A stretch of DNA of 64,000 nt from Micromonospora tulbaghiae. GTDB taxonomy: Bacteria > Actinomycetota > Actinomycetes > Mycobacteriales > Micromonosporaceae. A program made the position numbers and the translations under genes. The notes below the pieces were generated by a model. The model saw only the letters and a program-made list of their open reading frames with translations, made no database searches and was not told the DNA's origin. This document shows, piece after piece, positions 20,121 to 27,264 of the stretch (position 1 is its first letter; each line of letters opens with the position of its first letter). The stretch covers positions 186,001-250,000 of the forward strand of contig NZ_FMCQ01000009.1 of NCBI RefSeq assembly GCF_900091605.1. Reading direction: 5' to 3'.

Positions 20121-20677
20121 CGGATGATCCCGACGACCTGGGGTCGGTTGGGCTGGACGACGCCGAGCGGAGGCAGCACCGTGGCCGGCGCCGGGCGTAC
20201 CGCCGGGGCGGGCGCGGTCGGCTGCTGGGGCTCGGGCTCGGTGACGACCTGCTCCGGGACCTCGTAGGTCCAGTCGACCGGCGGTTGGTCCGGTTCCGGT
20301 GCCGGGGCGGGTGCGCTCGACAGAACGACCTTGACCAGGGCGAGGAACGCCAGCGACGGCACGGCGGCCACGATCCAGCCCCACACGGACGGTTCGGCTT
20401 CCGCGACCTGGGCGGCGAGGGAGAGCAGGGCGAACGCGACCAGGAGCACGCCGACAAGGCCGACCGGGCGACCCGCGCGACGGCGGGCGCGTAGCTCCAG
20501 GCCGAGGTAGATCGCCATCAGCTCGACCGCCACGGCGTTGGCCCAGCCGATCCAGTCGGGCTGGCCGTGGGCCACGGTCAGATCGTGGACGTGGGTGAAC
20601 GCGGCGGCGCCGGCCATGATCCCGATGGCGAGCAGGATCAGCACCCGGACGCCGGACTCGGCTCGGTGGCGGATCAT
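20117..20677 (-). CDS. Spd-like membrane protein (DUF2637 type)
   Basis: This 186-residue protein begins MIRHRAESGVRVLILLAIGI and has four hydrophobic helices within residues 10-120, separated by short loops such as HVHDLTVAHGQPDW, followed by a Pro/Ala-rich cytoplasmic tail. This is the layout of DUF2637 proteins, which in AICEs and Streptomyces plasmids lie beside rep and tra genes and are thought to help intramycelial spreading. It overlaps its neighbours by four bases on each side. Confidence 0.75.
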   Translation of the reverse strand: MIRHRAESGVRVLILLAIGIMAGAAAFTHVHDLTVAHGQPDWIGWANAVAVELMAIYLGLELRARRRAGRPVGLVGVLLVAFALLSLAAQVAEAEPSVWGWIVAAVPSLAFLALVKVVLSSAPAPAPEPDQPPVDWTYEVPEQVVTEPEPQQPTAPAPAVRPAPATVLPPLGVVQPNRPQVVGIIR

Positions 20678-20865
20678 TCGAAGTCGCCCTCCGGGATGCG
20701 GATGGTGACGGTGATGCGGATGCGCTGCCCGTCGAGGTCGTCCCGGCGGCGGACCATGTGCGCCAGGCCATGCAGCGCGGCGGCGAGCCGGTCCGGGGAG
20801 CCGTCCAGGTCGATGTTCAGCGGCTTGACGCGGTGTGTGCCGAGGAAGAAGCGCTTGAGGGACAT
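20674..20865 (-). CDS. Small conserved AICE protein (63 aa)
   Basis: This 63-residue protein begins MSLKRFFLGTHRVKPLNIDL and ends TIRIPEGDFE, with a predicted helix around LAAALHGLAHMVRRRDDL. It overlaps the next gene by four bases (ATGA), so it is part of the rep/tra operon. I do not recognise a family; its place in a tightly coupled operon argues that it is real. Confidence 0.65.
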   Translation of the reverse strand: MSLKRFFLGTHRVKPLNIDLDGSPDRLAAALHGLAHMVRRRDDLDGQRIRITVTIRIPEGDFE

Positions 20866-20870
20866 CGGGG

Positions 20871-21125
20871 CTACCTCCGGTCCGGGGTGACGCGAGTACG
20901 GATGTGGTCGGGTGGGTCGCCGAGGGAGGCGACCGCTTCGGAGAGGCAGCGCCACAGCGCCCACGCCTCGTCGGGAGTCAGGTGCATGCGGCGCCGGCCG
21001 CCGCCGACGGCGAGATAGACCGGGTACGGGTCGGGCCGGTCGGGGTCGACACGGACGGATACCGCCGTGCTGCTCGCGCCGTCCGGGTTCGGTGCGCGGA
21101 GCCGGTAGAAGGTCGGGGCGGTCAC
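20871..21125 (-). CDS. Small conserved AICE protein (84 aa)
   Basis: This 84-residue protein begins MTAPTFYRLRAPNPDGASST and contains RRRMHLTPDEAWALWRCL and DHIRTRVTPDRR. It is soluble, with alternating strands then a helix. It overlaps the traB stop by four bases and ends five bases before the following gene, indicating coupled translation. The function is unknown. Confidence 0.65.
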   Translation of the reverse strand: MTAPTFYRLRAPNPDGASSTAVSVRVDPDRPDPYPVYLAVGGGRRRMHLTPDEAWALWRCLSEAVASLGDPPDHIRTRVTPDRR

Positions 21126-22741
21126 CGCGACTCACCCCCGTCGGCGTCGAGGATGTTGCGCAGCGCGTCCGGCAGCAGCGGCCCGCGACGCTGCCGGGGC
21201 AGGGCCGGCCGGACCGGTTCCGGTGTCGACTCGCGGCCGACCTGGGCGAGGATGTCCGCAGCGTCGGCCGGAGCCGGGTATTCGCGGGCGAGGTCGCGGA
21301 TGTGGTCGTCGGTGACGTACGAGAAGCGGACCCGCATCGGTTCCGGGGTGCCGTCGAGGATCACGTACCCGACGCCCTTTGCCCATCGGGGCATCTGGTC
21401 GGCCAGGGCGCCCCGGTTGCGGGCACCGTCGCCCAGCACCAGGTCAACCTGAGCGGCCTCGGTCAGGCCGAGCGCGATGCGGGTCGGGAACAGGTCCCGG
21501 AACGGCAGCACCTCCTTGCGGGGGTCCTGCAACGCGGCGACCACCAGGACTCCGACGCCGGCACCCTGGGACAGCAGCAGCCCGAGCGAGCCGGCGATGC
21601 GCTTGCGCAGCTCGATGTCTTGCAGGTACGCGGTCAGCGCAGCCATCTCGTCGATGACGACCACGACCAGGGGGTCAGCCTCGGTCGGGGTGTGCACGCG
21701 GACCCTGCCGGCGAGGCGGGTTTGCCTCTCCCGCATGACCGTCACGGCCTCGTCAAGGAGGTCGGCCATGGCCTCGAACGACTTGCAGGCGAACCGGGCG
21801 AACAGCGGCCGGCCCATGGCGAACTCCATCCCGCCCTTTGGGTCGATCACCCAGAGCCGGACCAGGCCCGAGGTGATGCCGCCGGCCAGCGAGCGAACCA
21901 GCGACCAGAGCACCGAGCCCTTGCCAGACCGGGTGGCCCCGCCGATGAGGACATGTGTGGCGAGCAGGTGCAGGGACCAGGTGCCCAGGTCTTCCCGCCG
22001 CGCCAGCGGCAGAGCGGTGAGGTCCGGTACGGCCGGGGCGTCAAACGGCGCCACCACCGGCCGCAGGGCGTCGGTGCGGACGAGGACCAGGTAGACCACA
22101 GTCGGCCGGTCCCGGAACCGCACCCGGTCCACCCACCCCAGCAGCAGCGCCCAGTAGCCGGTACGGGTCGTCGGGTCGTCGGGCCGCTCGGAGTAGACCC
22201 GGGCGTGCCGCCGACCGAAGGCGTACGCGAGGTTCGCTGTGACCCGTTGGAAGTCGGCCGGGGTCTGCCCGCGGACCATGCGGATGGTCAGCACATCGAG
22301 GGCCTGATCTGAACGCACGCGCAGCAGCTCGGGCAGGACGGCGCGGCGGTCGTACGTCTCGGCCAGGCCGCAGAGGGTCATGGCCTCGTGCCACGCTCGC
22401 CGGTACACGAAGACATGACGGAACCGGCCGAGCAGCGGCCCGGCGCACCACCGCCACCACGACGCTTCGTCCCGCCACCGCCAAAGGGCCGACACCGCAG
22501 ACGCCAGGACCAGCGGCACGACCAGGCCCGCCCAGCCGTAGTCGGCGTAGAGGACCACGGCGAGCACGACCAGGCCGACGATGACCGGGTGGCGCAGGCA
22601 CCACCAGCAGCCCCGGGCGAGCCAGCGCAGCACCAGGCCGAGCACGACCGCCCACATCGGCAGGACGAACCGCTTTGGCCGGACCACCACTAGATCCCCG
22701 GCGGTCGTCAACACCACCTCGCCACGCGGCCGGCGCATCAT
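21122..22741 (-). CDS. FtsK/SpoIIIE-type DNA translocase TraB (AICE transfer protein)
   Basis: This 539-residue protein is the conjugative motor: a membrane-anchored hexameric ATPase that pumps double-stranded DNA. Two or three N-terminal transmembrane segments lie in residues 25-88; Walker A is GATRSGKGS (268-276) and Walker B is VVVVIDEMA (359-367). The C-terminal part (RYPAPADAADILAQVG-like region) would carry the DNA-recognition helix. Translation starts at the ATG at 22741, overlapping the upstream stop. In AICEs this single protein replaces the relaxase plus type IV secretion apparatus. Confidence 0.92.
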   Translation of the reverse strand: MMRRPRGEVVLTTAGDLVVVRPKRFVLPMWAVVLGLVLRWLARGCWWCLRHPVIVGLVVLAVVLYADYGWAGLVVPLVLASAVSALWRWRDEASWWRWCAGPLLGRFRHVFVYRRAWHEAMTLCGLAETYDRRAVLPELLRVRSDQALDVLTIRMVRGQTPADFQRVTANLAYAFGRRHARVYSERPDDPTTRTGYWALLLGWVDRVRFRDRPTVVYLVLVRTDALRPVVAPFDAPAVPDLTALPLARREDLGTWSLHLLATHVLIGGATRSGKGSVLWSLVRSLAGGITSGLVRLWVIDPKGGMEFAMGRPLFARFACKSFEAMADLLDEAVTVMRERQTRLAGRVRVHTPTEADPLVVVVIDEMAALTAYLQDIELRKRIAGSLGLLLSQGAGVGVLVVAALQDPRKEVLPFRDLFPTRIALGLTEAAQVDLVLGDGARNRGALADQMPRWAKGVGYVILDGTPEPMRVRFSYVTDDHIRDLAREYPAPADAADILAQVGRESTPEPVRPALPRQRRGPLLPDALRNILDADGGESR

Positions 22742-22920
22742 CGCGCACCCCGCAGTGACACGAACCGACCCGACGTATCCCGGACCGGAGGGAAGGGAAG
22801 AGCGAGCTGCCCGACGCAGAGCGGGCAGCGGTCAGCCGCACCGCCGGCCGCGTCGAGCCGGGACTGACACACGCCGCACCGAGGCTGAGCCGGGGCAGGC
22901 GAACGCCTACGCTTGGACAC
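22738..22920 (-). CDS. Small zinc-ribbon protein (60 aa)
   Basis: A GTG start at 22920 preceded by GAGAGGTAGTGAC gives a 60-residue protein with two CxxC pairs (CGVC at residues 15-18 and CPLC at 32-35), a clear zinc ribbon, after a Lys/Arg-rich start. It overlaps traB by four bases. Its role is unknown; regulation or assembly of TraB is possible. Confidence 0.7.
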   Translation of the reverse strand: MSKRRRSPAPAQPRCGVCQSRLDAAGGAADRCPLCVGQLALPFPPVRDTSGRFVSLRGAR

Positions 22921-22959
22921 GTCACTACCTCTCTCGACAGAGCAGGGGGAAGAGACAGA

Positions 22960-22999
22960 GGGCGGGGCTGCCGTCCGCCAAGACCTGACAGCCCCGCCC
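22960..22999 (-). terminator. Hairpin between the pra-like gene and the tra operon
   Basis: An 11-bp stem pairs 22960-22970 with 22989-22999. On the minus strand it is followed by the pyrimidine-rich TCTGTCTCTTCC. It sits between the pra-like stop and the start of the zinc-ribbon/traB operon, so it could attenuate transcription into the transfer genes. Confidence 0.5.
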
Positions 23000-23012
23000 C
23001 CACCTGATGCGG

Positions 23013-23408
23013 CTACGCCGCCGCCTTCTTGGTCACGCCCGCCGGAGCGCGCATACCGGTCGCCCGCAGCGAGTACGCCATCCGGTTGTTGTTGGTCACG
23101 TACGGCGTGACCGTCATGCCCTCGAACTCCACCGCCTCGAACGGTGCGCCCGTCGGCGGGACCGGCTGGTAGTCGGCGGAGATCTTGACCGTCGTCTCCC
23201 GGGAGCGCTTGCCAAGCTCCGGGTCCAGGTCCATCACGCGGACCTGCCACACCCGCTGGCCGGTCAGCTTGTCCTTCGCCGGGCTACGCCGGCCGGTCTT
23301 CTCGTCGTAGTCCTCGACCTCACCGAGGGACTCGGGGACCAGGGCGCATCCCGCCGGGAACACGTCCTCACAACGCACGGCGAACCTCGTACCGCCACGC
23401 AGAGCCAT
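23013..23408 (-). CDS. Pra-like plasmid replication, integration and excision activator
   Basis: This 131-residue protein begins MALRGGTRFAVRCEDVFPAG and has VEDYDEKTGRRSPAKDKLTG, WQVRVMDLDPELG and FEAVEFEGMTVTPYVTNNNR, the signature order of a widespread small AICE/plasmid family usually named Pra, the activator of rep-xis-int in pSAM2. It lies at the start of the minus-strand operon, upstream of traB, behind an inverted-repeat operator. The function is inferred from family resemblance as I remember it. Confidence 0.6.
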   Translation of the reverse strand: MALRGGTRFAVRCEDVFPAGCALVPESLGEVEDYDEKTGRRSPAKDKLTGQRVWQVRVMDLDPELGKRSRETTVKISADYQPVPPTGAPFEAVEFEGMTVTPYVTNNNRMAYSLRATGMRAPAGVTKKAAA

Positions 23409-23422
23409 CGCCCAACCTCCAA

Positions 23423-23487
23423 GTTGTTGGCATGTCTGCCAAGTCGAGACTCCAACGTAGACGGCACTTGGCAGACAAGTCAACAAC
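23423..23487. promoter_or_regulatory. Inverted-repeat operator region upstream of the pra-like gene
   Basis: Two 22-bp half-sites face each other (23423-23444 and 23466-23487) with a 21-bp spacer and differ at only two positions. Each contains TGGCAGACA inside ACTTGGCAGACA. The placement 15 bases before the pra-like start suggests a repressor (GntR/KorSA-type) binding site that controls the transfer and replication operon. Confidence 0.6.
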
Positions 23488-23733
23488 CTAAGGCCGGGAC
23501 ATCCATGACCAGTATCACCCCCTATTTACTATTTGCCCCGCCAGAACCGCAGCCGCATAAATGCAAGCCGACGTGTATTGCATTTACGCGAGCCGGTAAC
23601 GAATGGGGGGTACATACGTCATAAGTGCAATACCATGTGACGGAGACTTAAAATTAATCCTTGCGCCAATCGCCCTTGGGTTGTACTTTCTGGAAGTCGC
23701 AAGTGGCGACGAATCACCAGGATGGAGAGGTCC
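23488..23733. other. Non-coding AICE region with a 9-bp inverted repeat
   Basis: This is a locally A/T-rich patch with no convincing gene. TAAATGCAA (23558-23566) and TTGCATTTA (23578-23586) form a 9-bp inverted repeat with an 11-base spacer, and a third related word (AAGTGCAAT) lies near 23625. It could be a regulatory site or part of the replication origin; nothing in the sequence alone decides. Confidence 0.4.
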
Positions 23734-23826
23734 GTGCTCTCGGTTAGCTTTTCGCTCAATGTGCGCGTCGTCGTCGTCGTATACGTCCTGCTTCTAGTGA
23801 TCAGCCTGTGGCCCGCACTGCACTAA
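23734..23826 (+). CDS. Very small single-span membrane peptide (30 aa)
   Basis: A GTG at 23734 preceded by GGAGAGGTCC opens a 31-codon frame ending TAA. The peptide, MLSVSFSLNVRVVVVVYVLL then LVISLWPALH, is one hydrophobic helix with a short polar start. Its ribosome-binding site, composition and position just ahead of a plus-strand AICE gene support it, but so short a frame could be chance. Confidence 0.4.
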   Translation: MLSVSFSLNVRVVVVVYVLLLVISLWPALH

Positions 23827-23879
23827 GCTGCCGCCAAAACAGCGGGTTATTGCCTTTGCCGCCGGGTAGCTATGGCGCT

Positions 23880-24326
23880 ATGGATGCGAGCATGGAGAAA
23901 GACATGCGAGAGAGCCGGTTACGCCCAACCGGCATGGATGACACGACCGTCGAAGCTCTAGGCGAACTCAGCAAGGCGTTAGAGACGGTCCACCGCGTAC
24001 GGGGCCACCTGTACTCGGCGCACCAACTAGTGGGCGGCGCGGATCTCACCCTCGACCGGGTGGTGAAGCTACTCCGTGAAGCCGGGCACGACGGAACGGC
24101 CGACCGAGTAGAGCACGAGCTGTTGGGGCGCAACCTGCTGCCCGGCCGTTGGACGTTCCAGATCGTGGAGGAGTTCGACGACGGCTACTACGCGGCGTTC
24201 CAGGAGATCGAGCGGGATGCCCGGGAAAAGCTAGCCGGCGGCCGGCGGCACATCTACGAGGCGGAAATGAAGGAGCGGCGGCGTACCCACGGCATGCCGG
24301 GGCACGAGGCTACGCCAGAGGAGTGA
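23880..24326 (+). CDS. Conserved AICE hypothetical protein (helical)
   Basis: From the ATG at 23880 the product is 148 residues, begins MDASMEKDMRESRLRPTGMD, and contains VEALGELSKALETVHRVRGH, LYSAHQLVGGADLTLD, NLLPGRWTFQIVEEFDDGYY and a Lys/Arg-rich C-terminus. Proteins like this are frequent hypothetical proteins in actinomycete mobile elements, as I recall. A later ATG at 23892 is possible. It converges on the glycosyltransferase gene, overlapping its stop by 17 bases. The function is unknown. Confidence 0.65.
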   Translation: MDASMEKDMRESRLRPTGMDDTTVEALGELSKALETVHRVRGHLYSAHQLVGGADLTLDRVVKLLREAGHDGTADRVEHELLGRNLLPGRWTFQIVEEFDDGYYAAFQEIERDAREKLAGGRRHIYEAEMKERRRTHGMPGHEATPEE

Positions 24327-25086
24327 GCGGTAAACCGTTCGGCAGCATCGAGGCCAGGGTGTTGGCTCTGGCCTCGATGATCCTCATCCGAGCCTGATAC
24401 TCGGCCGGTTCGCGATGCGCGGCCTGGCTGGTCACCTGACCGGGCCATTTGCGGTAGAGCAGGCCGTACTCCCGGGTGAAGTAGCCGGCGCTGACGGCGC
24501 TGGCAGCGAGCAGCAGGCCCGTGTCCTCGGACGCGGGGAGCGCCATCCAGCCGCCCAGGGCGAAGACGAGATCCCGCCGCAGGCACAGAGTCGCCGGGTG
24601 CACTGATGCGCGGTAGTCGTTGGCTTGCCAGAACGACAGGACCTCACCGCGGTCGACGACTCCGCCATCTGGGTCCTTGTCCCATCCGGCGGTCGATCCG
24701 TCGGGCAGCAGGTCGAGTACCCGCGAGGTGGTCCAGCCGATGTGCGGGTGCGCGTCGAACGCAGCGATGTCTCGGGCGAGCGCGCCGGGTGTCAACTGGT
24801 CGTCAGCGTCCAGGACCTTGATGAGGTCACCGGAGACCCGGGAAAGGGCGAGGGTACGGGCGACGCCAGGCCCACCGGGACGGCCGGTGCCGAGACTGAT
24901 CCGGGGATCGTCGGACAGCACGTCAACCAGGGCGCCGGTCTGCCCGTCCTCTTGGACGAGCCATTGCCAGTCCCACCCGGCCGGCATTTCCTGCTTGGCC
25001 AACGACTCATAGGCGCCAGCAAGGTGCTCGATGCTGGGCGCGTGGACCGGAGTGATGACCGAGACGAGCTGCGTCAAGTCTTCCAC
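24310..25086 (-). CDS. Family 2 glycosyltransferase
   Basis: This 258-residue protein has a GT-A fold: VSVITPVHAPSIEHLAGAYE with the nucleotide-sugar strand at the start, KVLDADDQLTPGAL with the DxD-type metal site (DADD, near residues 92-95), and a conserved Glu-Asp (ASEDTGLLL) in the acceptor region. No transmembrane segment follows. It overlaps the GntR gene by 13 bases and is probably translated from the same message. A glycosyltransferase as element cargo is odd; it may modify a surface or small molecule. Confidence 0.82.
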   Translation of the reverse strand: MEDLTQLVSVITPVHAPSIEHLAGAYESLAKQEMPAGWDWQWLVQEDGQTGALVDVLSDDPRISLGTGRPGGPGVARTLALSRVSGDLIKVLDADDQLTPGALARDIAAFDAHPHIGWTTSRVLDLLPDGSTAGWDKDPDGGVVDRGEVLSFWQANDYRASVHPATLCLRRDLVFALGGWMALPASEDTGLLLAASAVSAGYFTREYGLLYRKWPGQVTSQAAHREPAEYQARMRIIEARANTLASMLPNGLPLTPLA

Positions 25087-25895
25087 CGCTGGAGCTTGTG
25101 GGAGTAGACAAGCTCCGTCCGGTCACCCGGCATCACCACGTCGGCAACCTCGACGACCCGCCCTGTGGTGTCGACGGAGGTCTTCCGCACGGTGAGCACG
25201 GAGACGCCCGGGTCGATGTCCAGCAGTTCGGCCTCGTCCGGGGACGGCGGACGCGCGCGGATCTCGTCGTCGATCCGGTCCAGCTCGATGCCGAGCGTGT
25301 AGAGCTGGTGCTGCGTGCCGCCGGGCCACGGTTCCTTGCTCTCGTCGAGCAGGTCCGGGTTCGCGGCCACCAGGTCGTACGGCAGGTAGGAGTACGACAC
25401 GGTCAGCGGTGCGCTCTCGTGGCGGGAAGAGGTCCAGTAGACACGGCGCAGCAGCGGCGTACCCGGCTCGACCTGCAAGGCCGCAGCCATCTCCGCATCC
25501 GCCTCCACCCGGGAGTACTCGGCGTGGAACTTTAGGTCGTCGACGGTCAGGCCGGTGTCGTGCTCGGTGGCGCCGGTCTTCAACCGCTCGGCCTCGTCGA
25601 GTAGGACCCGGTCCTTCTCCCACTGGTACCGCTCGCTGTTGCGACGGCGTACCCGCTGCCGAGGTGCCCGGACGTAGGTGCCGCGACCCTGCTCGGCCCG
25701 GACCAGGCCCCATTCCCGGAGCTGCCGGATGGCATTGCGGACGCTGGTACGGGAGAGGCCGGACGACTCGGCCAACTCCGTTTCGCTCGGCATCAGGGTG
25801 CCCGGAGCCATCTCTCCGCTCATGATCTTTACCCGCAACTCCTCCGCGAGTTGCAGGTATCGAGGGCGCCAGTCCCGGCCATGCACACCGGTCAC
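25074..25895 (-). CDS. GntR/HutC-family regulator with UTRA domain (KorSA-like)
   Basis: This 273-residue regulator has an N-terminal winged helix-turn-helix (YLQLAEELRVKIMSGEMAPG, TLMPSETELAESSGLSRTSV) and a UTRA-type effector domain in the C-terminal 170 residues (TPLLRRVYWTSS ... TVRKTSVDTTGRVVEVADVV). I start it at GTG 25895, with AGGGGG a few bases upstream. A palindrome and a TGGCAGAC word lie just upstream and may be its operator. In pSAM2 the KorSA repressor is of this family and controls pra, so this is the best candidate for the element's master repressor. Confidence 0.78.
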   Translation of the reverse strand: MTGVHGRDWRPRYLQLAEELRVKIMSGEMAPGTLMPSETELAESSGLSRTSVRNAIRQLREWGLVRAEQGRGTYVRAPRQRVRRRNSERYQWEKDRVLLDEAERLKTGATEHDTGLTVDDLKFHAEYSRVEADAEMAAALQVEPGTPLLRRVYWTSSRHESAPLTVSYSYLPYDLVAANPDLLDESKEPWPGGTQHQLYTLGIELDRIDDEIRARPPSPDEAELLDIDPGVSVLTVRKTSVDTTGRVVEVADVVMPGDRTELVYSHKLQRWKT

Positions 25896-25905
25896 CGTAC
25901 CCCCT

Positions 25906-25928
25906 AGACGTTCCAACGTCTGCCAGGT
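25906..25928. promoter_or_regulatory. Candidate operator upstream of the GntR/HutC gene
   Basis: AGACGTT-CC-AACGTCT (25906-25921) is a 7+7-bp palindrome. On the minus strand it overlaps CTGGCAGACGTTGG (the complement of 25914-25927), sharing the TGGCAGAC word with the pra operator. It lies about ten bases before the gene start, fitting autoregulation. Confidence 0.5.
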
Positions 25929-26044
25929 GGTCCCGCCGGCGGGCCGCTCAGGAACCGGAGGGACCGCTACCGCTGCTCGCGGCGGTTGCCCACGACGTAA
26001 GCCAGGAGTACGAGGAACGGCTACGCCCCGACGGCTGCCGGAGT

Positions 26045-26386
26045 TCATCGCGCCTTCCCCGTCCGATCGCACTGACTGACCGGTGCTCGCATCACCTCAC
26101 GGGCGCGCGTCAGCTCGTCGATTAGCCGGTCGAGCTGCGCCGCCGAGAGGAGCACGGTTTGCGTCGCGCCGTAGCGGGTCGCGTCGAGCTTGACGGCCAG
26201 ATCGCGACGCGCGAAGCGGTCGATGAGCAGCTGAAGGCTGACCCAGCCGGTTCGCTCCCGGCCAATAGTGGCGATGAAGCCGCGGTGCATCGGGTCGCTC
26301 GGTCCGCAGCCCCGGCACCATCCCGGGCATACGACCGACGGGACCGACGGCGCGGCGCTGTCGGTCATGGGCCGGCCCTCACTCAT
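26045..26386 (-). CDS. Small Cys-rich conserved AICE protein
   Basis: This 113-residue protein contains VVCPGWCRGCGPSDPMHRGF near the start, then a helical C-terminal half with QLDRLIDELTRAREVMRAP. The Cys/His/Trp pattern resembles small actinobacterial DUF6907-type proteins, which is a recollection not verified here. It overlaps the end of the next gene by eight bases. It could start at either the first ATG or the one seven codons later. It has no obvious catalytic motif; a zinc or nucleic-acid binding role is possible. Confidence 0.6.
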   Translation of the reverse strand: MSEGRPMTDSAAPSVPSVVCPGWCRGCGPSDPMHRGFIATIGRERTGWVSLQLLIDRFARRDLAVKLDATRYGATQTVLLSAAQLDRLIDELTRAREVMRAPVSQCDRTGKAR

Positions 26387-26711
26387 CGCCGGCTCCCCGG
26401 TCGTCGCCGACCTGCTTCAACAGACTGCGCAGATGCTCGACCAGTTCGGCCACCTGGGACAGCGACAACTCTGCCCAGCCGTTCCCCGCCCGGCACGTCG
26501 AGTGCACAGCGACCAACGGCGCCAGGGCGTCAGCACCGATGAGGTAGGTGACGACGCCTCCGCTCGATCGGACGTCACCGACCCGGAACATCGGTCCTCG
26601 GTGACGCCGAGCCATGTGCGCCATCAACGGAGGCACTAAATGGCCGCAGCGATCCGGCGCGCACCAGCCCGGGTGACCCGTGATCTCGGTCGGCTTGTTC
26701 GTCCGCCTCAT
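26379..26711 (-). CDS. Small Cys-rich conserved AICE protein, similar to its neighbour
   Basis: This 110-residue protein starts MRRTNKPTEITGHPGWCAPD, followed by RCGHLVPPLMAHMARRH and a helical end (ELSLSQVAELVEHLRSLL). The HPGWC..RCG start and the final helix mirror the next gene (CPGWC..GCG and a helix), so the two look like a diverged tandem duplication. Its ATG overlaps the stop of the upstream 77-residue gene (ATGA). Confidence 0.6.
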   Translation of the reverse strand: MRRTNKPTEITGHPGWCAPDRCGHLVPPLMAHMARRHRGPMFRVGDVRSSGGVVTYLIGADALAPLVAVHSTCRAGNGWAELSLSQVAELVEHLRSLLKQVGDDRGAGDE

Positions 26712-26941
26712 CGCGGCCACCGCCCACCATTGCCCCGGTAGGACTGCGCCAGCGTCATCAACGGCGCGTACCGCAGCGTAGGCAACTCCCGAGTCGGTCC
26801 CACACCCCACCAGTACGTCGGCACGGCATTGGTCGGCGCGCGCCGCATCGGCGAGACGTTGCTGTCGGTGGCCACAGCCGGCGGGCGCCTCCAGGACCAC
26901 CAAGTCGAGAACCAACCGCGCCGACGATGAGAGCCGGACAT
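26708..26941 (-). CDS. Small Arg/Trp-rich AICE protein (77 aa)
   Basis: The ATG at 26941 has a very good ribosome-binding site (GGAGGTGCG) directly upstream, and the stop overlaps the start of the next gene by four bases (ATGA), so the frame is well supported despite its size. The product is basic and Trp-rich (WFSTWWSWRRPP, PTYWWGVGPTRELPTLRY, LMTLAQSYRG). I recognise no family; it may bind DNA or membranes. Confidence 0.6.
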   Translation of the reverse strand: MSGSHRRRGWFSTWWSWRRPPAVATDSNVSPMRRAPTNAVPTYWWGVGPTRELPTLRYAPLMTLAQSYRGNGGRWPR

Positions 26942-27264
26942 CGCACCTCCACAGGTAGGCGGGGACCGGTGGCCAGCCACGGGGGAATGCAGCCGGCCAC
27001 CGGCCCGGATGAAGGCACGGCGCACCGTCCGACACAGACGGGTCGGGTATCGCCGAGCCAACTTGTCCGCGCGGCTACCGCAACCGGTCCGACAGGACGC
27101 CGCGCATCAGGTGCGGCCAGGGCCGGCACGGCACCACCCCTGATACGAGCCGTCACCCTCGCCGCACACCGGGAAACGTACCTACAAGTGGACGTGTTGT
27201 CTATACGTCGAAACGGATCACTTGGTTGTCACTTGGTAAGACAAGTGCCAGGTACCGTGAGCGG
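26942..27264. promoter_or_regulatory. Divergent promoter region of the AICE regulatory genes
   Basis: This 323-base gap lies between the minus-strand small-gene operon and the plus-strand short GntR gene. It contains CACTTGGTAAGACAAGTG (27230-27247), a palindrome with 6-bp arms and a 6-base centre, just ahead of the GntR start. It shares the ACTTGG...GACAAG outline with the pra operator (spacing one base longer). No gene is seen here. Confidence 0.5.

Noticed and set aside
26758..27156. Minus-strand 132-codon frame overlapping the 77-aa AICE gene
   Set aside because: The 77-residue frame has a clear ribosome-binding site and coupled stop; this one overlaps it with a low-complexity product.
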